In this document: positions 5,155-8,854 of the stretch, one piece after another
How the letters are laid out: each line of letters starts with the position of its first letter
How positions within the stretch are numbered: position 1 is the stretch's first letter
Source: Paracoccaceae bacterium
GTDB taxonomy: Bacteria; Pseudomonadota; Alphaproteobacteria; Rhodobacterales; Rhodobacteraceae
DNA length: 8,854 nucleotides
Direction of reading: 5' to 3'
Assembly: GCA_020832725.1 (NCBI GenBank)
Contig: JAFIEC010000300.1
Location: 1-8,854, forward strand
Program-made: the position numbers and the translations under genes
The notes under the pieces: generated by a model
Told to the model about the DNA's origin: nothing
Database searches by the model: none
Seen by the model: only the letters and a program-made list of their open reading frames with translations

Positions 5155-5178
5155 CGGATCAGTCGAGCGGCTGATCCG
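5155..5178 (+). terminator. Hairpin after the 123-aa gene
   Basis: CGGATCAG (5155-5162) and CTGATCCG (5171-5178) form a perfect 8-bp stem with an 8-base loop, 44 bases past the stop codon. No T-run follows. It may be a Rho-assisted 3' end or a symmetric protein-binding site upstream of the next operon. Confidence 0.42.
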
Positions 5179-5208
5179 AGCCGTCCGGGTCCGGTCTCGA
5201 TCGAACTT

Positions 5209-5233
5209 CCGGATGCCGATTTCGGCAGGCCGG
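5209..5233 (+). promoter_or_regulatory. Interrupted stem-loop in the leader of the Thivi_2564-type gene
   Basis: TGCCGA (5214-5219) pairs with TCGGCA (5222-5227) and, past a small internal loop, CCGG (5209-5212) pairs with CCGG (5230-5233). It lies about 55 bases upstream of the start at 5289 and so may be in the 5' leader of the transcript leading into mlaE. The pairing is seen; a regulatory role is a guess. Confidence 0.3.
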
Positions 5234-5288
5234 ACAGGCCTGGCCGCGGCGAGCGTCGTGCCCGGGCGCAATGACAAGGAAATCCGAC

Positions 5289-5480
5289 ATGCCTCTGATC
5301 AATCTGATCGTCACGCTGATCGTCGTCGGCGTGCTGCTGTGGCTGGTGAACACCTACATCCCGATGGACCGAAAGATCAAATCCATCCTGAATGTGGTCA
5401 TCATCATCGCCGTCATCCTGTGGCTGCTCAGCGCCGTCGGCATTCTGGGCAACATGTCCGGAATCCGCATTGGCGGCTGA
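5289..5480 (+). CDS. Thivi_2564 family small membrane protein, 63 aa
   Basis: The 63-residue product is two hydrophobic helices around a short basic loop: helix 1 in MPLINLIVTLIVVGVLLWLV, then the conserved turn NTYIPMDRKIKSILN (21-35), then helix 2 (about 36-53), ending GNMSGIRIGG. The 'LWLVNTYIPMD..IK.ILN' core is the mark of the Thivi_2564 family of unknown function. The ATG at 5289 is chosen because AAGGAAA (5276-5282) ends 6 bases before it; an upstream in-frame ATG at 5271 would lie before that site and adds only MTRKSD. Its last 11 bases overlap the apparent TTG start of mlaE, so the two genes are probably translationally coupled. That places this protein in the lipid-transport operon, though a functional link is inference. 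Confidence 0.85.
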   Translation: MPLINLIVTLIVVGVLLWLVNTYIPMDRKIKSILNVVIIIAVILWLLSAVGILGNMSGIRIGG

Positions 5481-6582
5481 GGCTGCAGACGACCCGCCAG
5501 AAACGATCCCGCTGACGGGGCCAGTAACGCTGGCCAGCATGGCCGAAACCCGCAAGCGCCTTGGAGAGGGTCCGGATTCGGCGGTGATCGATCTTTCGGG
5601 CGTGACCGCGCTGGATACGGCGGGGGCGTGGCTTGTCGCCCGCCGCCAGCGGGCCTCGGCGGGCACGGACCAGAGCACGGGATATACCGGGGCCAGCCCC
5701 GCACAGACCCTGTTGCTTCAGACGGTGGGCGCGGCGATATCGAGGGTTCAGCCAGACGCTGCACCGCATCGCCCGCGCAAGTCCGCCGTCGACCTGCTGG
5801 TCATGCTGGGCAAGGCGGTCAGCGGCATCGCGGGCGGCCTGTGCAATGCCCTCGGCTTTCTCGGTCTTGTGGTTGCGCGGCTGGCGCGGACGGCCGCGCA
5901 TCCGTCGCGACTGCGGGTGACCGCGCTTGTTCACCACATGCATCAGGCCGGGCTGAACGCGGTGCCCATCGTGGCGCTCATGGGGTTTCTGATCGGGATC
6001 GTCCTTGCCTTTCAGGGAGCGGCACAGCTGCGCCAATTCGGGGCCGAGGTGTTTGTCGTCGATCTGATCGCCATCTCCATCCTGCGCGAACTGGGCATCC
6101 TTCTGACAGCGATCATCGTGGCCGGGCGGTCAGCATCAGCCTTCACGGCCTCCATCGGTGCGATGAAGATGCGCGAGGAGATCGATGCCATGCGCGTTCT
6201 CGGGCTTGATCCGATCGAGCTGCTGGTCCTGCCACGGGTACTGGCGCTGCTCATCCTGCTGCCGGTTCTGGGCTTCATCGCCAACATGGCCGGCCTGCTC
6301 GGTGGCGGACTGATGGCCTGGACCCAGCTCGGCATCTCGCCGGGGATGTTCCGCACCCAGCTTCTGGCCAATACCGACGTCTCGCATCTGCTGATCGGCC
6401 TGTCCAAGGCACCGGTGTTTGCACTGATCATCGGCCTCGTGGGCTGCCATCAGGGGCTGCAGGTCGCGGGCAATTCCGAATCGCTGGGAAGCCGTACCTC
6501 GCGGTCGGTGGTGATGGCGATCTTCCTGGTCATCGTGGTTGATGCGCTGTTCTCGGTCTTCTTTTCGGTCTGGGGGATATGA
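5470..6582 (+). CDS. mlaE: MlaE-type phospholipid ABC permease with fused N-terminal STAS domain
   Basis: The permease subunit of a lipid-transporting MCE ABC complex in the inner membrane, 370 residues. Residues about 11-95 are a STAS domain (ETIPLTGPVT, AETRKRLG, SAVIDLSGVTALDTAGA); it plays the part of the separate MlaB subunit of E. coli. Residues about 105-370 are the MlaE domain, with helices near 165-182, 195-218, 255-285 and 310-327, the ends RELGILLTAIIVAGRSASAF (206-225) and the signature EEIDAMRVLGLDPIELL (236-252), the coupling helix that contacts the ATPase. The start is unusual. The first in-frame ATG (5539) would remove the first STAS strand, whereas TTG at 5470 keeps it and has GGA 7 bases upstream (5460-5462); I therefore call TTG. 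Upstream in-frame ATGs lie far inside the preceding gene. The stop overlaps the mlaF start by 4 bases. The family call is secure; the exact start is less so. Confidence 0.94.
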   Translation: MAAEAADDPPETIPLTGPVTLASMAETRKRLGEGPDSAVIDLSGVTALDTAGAWLVARRQRASAGTDQSTGYTGASPAQTLLLQTVGAAISRVQPDAAPHRPRKSAVDLLVMLGKAVSGIAGGLCNALGFLGLVVARLARTAAHPSRLRVTALVHHMHQAGLNAVPIVALMGFLIGIVLAFQGAAQLRQFGAEVFVVDLIAISILRELGILLTAIIVAGRSASAFTASIGAMKMREEIDAMRVLGLDPIELLVLPRVLALLILLPVLGFIANMAGLLGGGLMAWTQLGISPGMFRTQLLANTDVSHLLIGLSKAPVFALIIGLVGCHQGLQVAGNSESLGSRTSRSVVMAIFLVIVVDALFSVFFSVWGI

Positions 6583-7358
6583 TGACCGACCTACCCGTCC
6601 TCTCGGTTCGCAACCTGACGACCCGCTTTGGTGCGGTGGTGGTGCATGACGGGCTGAACCTTGACGTGATGAGGGGCGAGGTGTTGGGCGTGGTCGGCGG
6701 TTCCGGGACCGGAAAGTCAGTATTGCTGCGCACGATTGTCGGGCTGAAGCGCCCCGTTGCCGGGCAGATCACGGCTCTGGGTACGGATGTTCTGAACGCC
6801 GATCCGGCCAGCCTGCAGGCGGTGCAGAACCGCTGGGGCGTAATGTTCCAGGACGGGGCGCTGTTCTCCTCACTCAGCGTGCGCGAGAACGTCGAGGCGC
6901 CGATGCGCGAGCGGCTGGGGATCGACGCGCCGACCCGCACCGCGCTGGCCGATCTGCGGATCGCGATGGTGGGTCTGCCCCCTGCTGCGGGCGCGCTGTT
7001 TCCGGCCGAACTCTCGGGCGGGATGCGCAAACGGGCTGGACTTGCGCGGGCATTGGCGCTGGACCCCGAGATCCTGTTTCTCGACGAGCCCACCGCCGGG
7101 CTGGACCCCATCGGGGCATCGGAGTTCGACACGCTGCTCGTCGCGTTGCAAGAGGCGCTGGGGCTGACTGTATTTCTGGTCACCCATGATCTGGACACGC
7201 TTCACGCAACCTGTGACCGGATCGCCGTGCTGGCCGCTGGCAAGGTTCTGGCCGTCGGCACCATGGCCGAGATGATGCGCGTCGATGACCCATGGGTCCA
7301 TGCCTATTTCCACGGCCCCCGCGCCCATGCCGCGCAGCCGGCGGGAGGGGCAGCCTGA
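6579..7358 (+). CDS. mlaF: MlaF-type ABC transporter ATPase
   Basis: A 259-residue cytoplasmic ATP-binding subunit that powers the MlaE permease. All motifs are intact: Walker A GGSGTGKS (40-47), Q-loop glutamine in MFQDGALFSSLSV (Q91), signature LSGGMRKRAGLARAL (145-159), Walker B ILFLDEPTAGLDP (165-177) with catalytic E170, and the switch His in VTHDLDTLH (H203). The signature LSGGM followed by RKR is characteristic of MlaF/Ttg2A-type ATPases. The C-terminus (about 235-259, DPWVHAYFHGPRAHAA) carries the 'D.W...FF.G..R'-like tail typical of the group. ATGA overlaps the mlaE stop; an ATG directly after it (6582) is an equally possible start. The stop overlaps mlaD by one base. No anomalies. 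Confidence 0.97.
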   Translation: MMTDLPVLSVRNLTTRFGAVVVHDGLNLDVMRGEVLGVVGGSGTGKSVLLRTIVGLKRPVAGQITALGTDVLNADPASLQAVQNRWGVMFQDGALFSSLSVRENVEAPMRERLGIDAPTRTALADLRIAMVGLPPAAGALFPAELSGGMRKRAGLARALALDPEILFLDEPTAGLDPIGASEFDTLLVALQEALGLTVFLVTHDLDTLHATCDRIAVLAAGKVLAVGTMAEMMRVDDPWVHAYFHGPRAHAAQPAGGAA

Positions 7359-8242
7359 TGGAAACGCGGGCGCGATACGTCCTTGTCGGGATATTCACCC
7401 TTGTCGGCCTCCTTGCCGCCCTGGGCTTCATCCTGTGGCTGGCCAAGGTGCAGCTTGACCGGACCTACGCGCAATTCGACATCGTCTTCGACAGCGTCGC
7501 AGGGTTGGGGCAGGCCAGCGCGGTACAATACAACGGCGTCACGGTGGGCAAGGTGTTGACGATCGCACTGGATCGCGACGACCCCGCGCTGGTGCGCGTA
7601 CGGATCGAGGTCGTGGCGAGCACCCCGATCCGGGTCGACACCATGGCCACCCTTGCATCCCAGGGGGTAACCGGCGTCGCGTTCGTGGCACTGGAGGGAG
7701 GCAGCGCAGATTCTCCGCGGCTGCAGGTGATCGCACCGGCCGTCGTGCCGCTGATCGCCTCGAAGCCATCGGTGCTTCAGGGGCTGATCACCGGTGCGCC
7801 TGATCTGCTGTCCGAGGCGATCTTGCTGATACGCGACATTCGCGCCTTTACCACGCCGGACAACGAGGCAGCTATCGCGGGGATTCTGAGAAATGTCGAA
7901 AGCGCGACCGCCCGGATCGATGCCATGGCAACCCATGCCGAAGCAACCTTTGCGCGCGCTGACGCCGCCCTCGCCGAAGCGGAGGCCGCGTTCGCCACCG
8001 TCAACGCACTCGTCACCAGTGACATTCCCGCGCTCCTGAGCGGCATGCAGACCGCTATCGACAGCTTCGGCCAAGCGGCCTCGGGGCTGGAAAATTTCTC
8101 GCGCAACGGGCTGCCGCAGTTCAAGGATTTCGCAACCGAGGCGCGCGTTCTCATCGCCAACATCGCCGCCCTGACCAGTCGGATCGGAAACGATCCCGCC
8201 CGCTTTCTTCTGGGCACGCAGACCCCGGAATACAGGAGATGA
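7358..8242 (+). CDS. mlaD: MlaD-type MCE-domain protein with long helical tail, 294 aa
   Basis: The inner-membrane-anchored MCE subunit that forms the lipid-binding ring on the periplasmic face of the transporter. Residues 8-29 are the single membrane anchor (VLVGIFTLVGLLAALGFILW); 39-118 are the MCE domain, with the typical 'V.GL..AS.VQYNGVTVGKV' start (48-66) and the GVTGVAFVAL stretch (103-112); residues about 140-275 are an Ala-rich helical region (ATARIDAM, ADAALAEAEAAFATVNAL), ending in RIGNDPARFLLG (275-286). E. coli MlaD is about 180 residues, so roughly 100 extra residues here form the helical tail, as in other alphaproteobacterial and mycobacterial-style MCE proteins. Oligomerised tails could make a periplasm-spanning tube, which is inference. 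ATG at 7358 overlaps the mlaF stop (TGATG) with GGGAGGGG just upstream. Confidence 0.94.
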   Translation: METRARYVLVGIFTLVGLLAALGFILWLAKVQLDRTYAQFDIVFDSVAGLGQASAVQYNGVTVGKVLTIALDRDDPALVRVRIEVVASTPIRVDTMATLASQGVTGVAFVALEGGSADSPRLQVIAPAVVPLIASKPSVLQGLITGAPDLLSEAILLIRDIRAFTTPDNEAAIAGILRNVESATARIDAMATHAEATFARADAALAEAEAAFATVNALVTSDIPALLSGMQTAIDSFGQAASGLENFSRNGLPQFKDFATEARVLIANIAALTSRIGNDPARFLLGTQTPEYRR

Positions 8243-8246
8243 TACC

Positions 8247-8854
8247 ATGCTGCTGTTTCGTTCCGCAGTGGTTTTCCTTGCCCTGTCGCTCGTGCCCGGA
8301 TGTGGCGCCCTGAGCGCTGTCAGTGACGCCTCGGAGCGCAAGGACGCCTATACTCTGTCTCCCGCGACCCGGGCCGAGGGTGAGGGGGCGTTCGCGGCGC
8401 CCGGCTTTCGGCATGTGGTTGTCGAGCGGCCGACTTCGGCCGGCGCGTTGGCAACTGACCGCATCCTGATCAAGCCGATCCCGGTTCAGGCGCAGTATCT
8501 GCCCGATGGTCGCTGGTCCGAACCCGCCCCGGAACTGGTGCAGACCCTGCTGGTCGCATCCTTCCAGAACCTCGGCGGCTTCCTTCTGGTTGGCCGGACC
8601 GGGGCGGGGCTGCAGCCCGACTACACGCTGATGACCGAAATCCAGGCGTTTCAGGCCGAACCCTCGGGCGTATCCTCCGTCCCGCTGACCATCCGGACAG
8701 AGGCCATGATGACCGTGATCCGCGAATCCGACAGGCGCATTGTCGCCTCGCGCCGCTTCGCGGCGTCGGCAATCGTGGCATCGGACGATACCCTGACCGT
8801 GGTCAGCGGCTTCGACAGCGCGATGCAGACACTGCTGCGCGATGTCGTCATATG
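8247..8854 (+). CDS. ABC-type transport auxiliary lipoprotein (PqiC/YmbA-like), 3' end missing
   Basis: The last gene of the mla operon, running off the window after 202 codons; the usual family length is about 200-220, so only a short tail is lost. Residues 1-18 are a lipoprotein signal peptide with lipobox LVPGC and modified Cys19. After it come the family's DAYTLSPA start (33-40), the RILIKPIPVQAQYLPDGRW block (about 72-90), EPAPELVQTLLVASFQNLGG and a later TLMTEIQAFQAEP strand. This is the ABC_trans_aux domain (PF03886 type), found beside MCE transporters and in the PqiC lipoprotein, which sits in the outer membrane facing the periplasm. It likely docks the MlaD tail at the outer membrane, which is inference. 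The ATG follows the mlaD stop by 4 bases, with AGGAG (8234-8238) 8 bases upstream. Confidence 0.91.
   Translation, partial: MLLFRSAVVFLALSLVPGCGALSAVSDASERKDAYTLSPATRAEGEGAFAAPGFRHVVVERPTSAGALATDRILIKPIPVQAQYLPDGRWSEPAPELVQTLLVASFQNLGGFLLVGRTGAGLQPDYTLMTEIQAFQAEPSGVSSVPLTIRTEAMMTVIRESDRRIVASRRFAASAIVASDDTLTVVSGFDSAMQTLLRDVVI

Noticed and set aside
7304..8341. Minus-strand open frame of 345 codons across mlaD
   Set aside because: Antisense to a gene with clear MCE domain and operon overlaps; the translation lacks any recognisable pattern.
1..8854. CRISPR arrays, tRNA or rRNA genes, insertion sequences, attachment sites
   Set aside because: No regularly spaced direct repeats, cloverleaf pattern, transposase sequence or terminal inverted repeats were seen on reading both strands.

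Overview
This is a GC-rich window from an alphaproteobacterium, most likely of the Rhodobacterales (Paracoccus/Rhodobacter/roseobacter type). The clues are the base composition, an mlaE-mlaF-mlaD-lipoprotein operon whose permease carries an N-terminal STAS domain, an OmpA-family protein of an architecture I associate with that order, and many very small membrane proteins seen there. The taxonomic call is inference; the window has no rRNA marker.

Layout. Positions 72-305 hold a small plus-strand hypothetical gene. From 394 to 3749 every supported gene is on the minus strand. In transcription order (high to low coordinate) these are: a 566-aa secreted OmpA-family protein (3749-2049) followed by a good terminator-like hairpin; a 24-residue membrane microprotein (1903-1829); a YqjD/ElaB-like DUF883 protein (1723-1448) closely coupled to a YqjE-like holin-superfamily membrane protein (1436-1056), the same pairing as yqjD-yqjE in E. 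coli; a roughly 500-base stretch with hairpins and a possible CsbD-like remnant; and a 51-aa DUF3309 membrane protein (549-394). A 431-base divergent intergenic region (3750-4180) separates this block from a plus-strand block: DUF3185 protein (4181-4393), a 123-aa single-TM conserved hypothetical (4739-5110), a Thivi_2564-family membrane protein (5289-5480), then mlaE (5470-6582), mlaF (6579-7358), mlaD (7358-8242) and an ABC-transport auxiliary lipoprotein (8247 to the window edge, incomplete).

How the genes fit together. The last four genes overlap or nearly touch and should form one transcription unit encoding an inner-membrane phospholipid ABC transporter of the Mla/MCE class: permease plus fused STAS domain, ATPase, MCE substrate-binding protein with a long helical tail, and an outer-membrane or periplasmic lipoprotein. 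No MlaC-like soluble carrier gene is present in the window. The other genes are mostly tiny envelope or ribosome-associated stress-type proteins and a peptidoglycan-binding OmpA-type protein, so the region reads as an envelope-maintenance neighbourhood. I see no tRNA, rRNA, CRISPR, insertion sequence, phage module or clear sign of recent transfer.

The least ordinary signals are three mutually exclusive hairpins in the leader of the DUF3185 gene, an apparent TTG start for mlaE inside the preceding gene, the membrane microprotein, a nested inverted repeat beyond the yqjE-like gene, and a 10-bp-arm palindrome upstream of the microprotein. No clearly new multi-gene system is visible.
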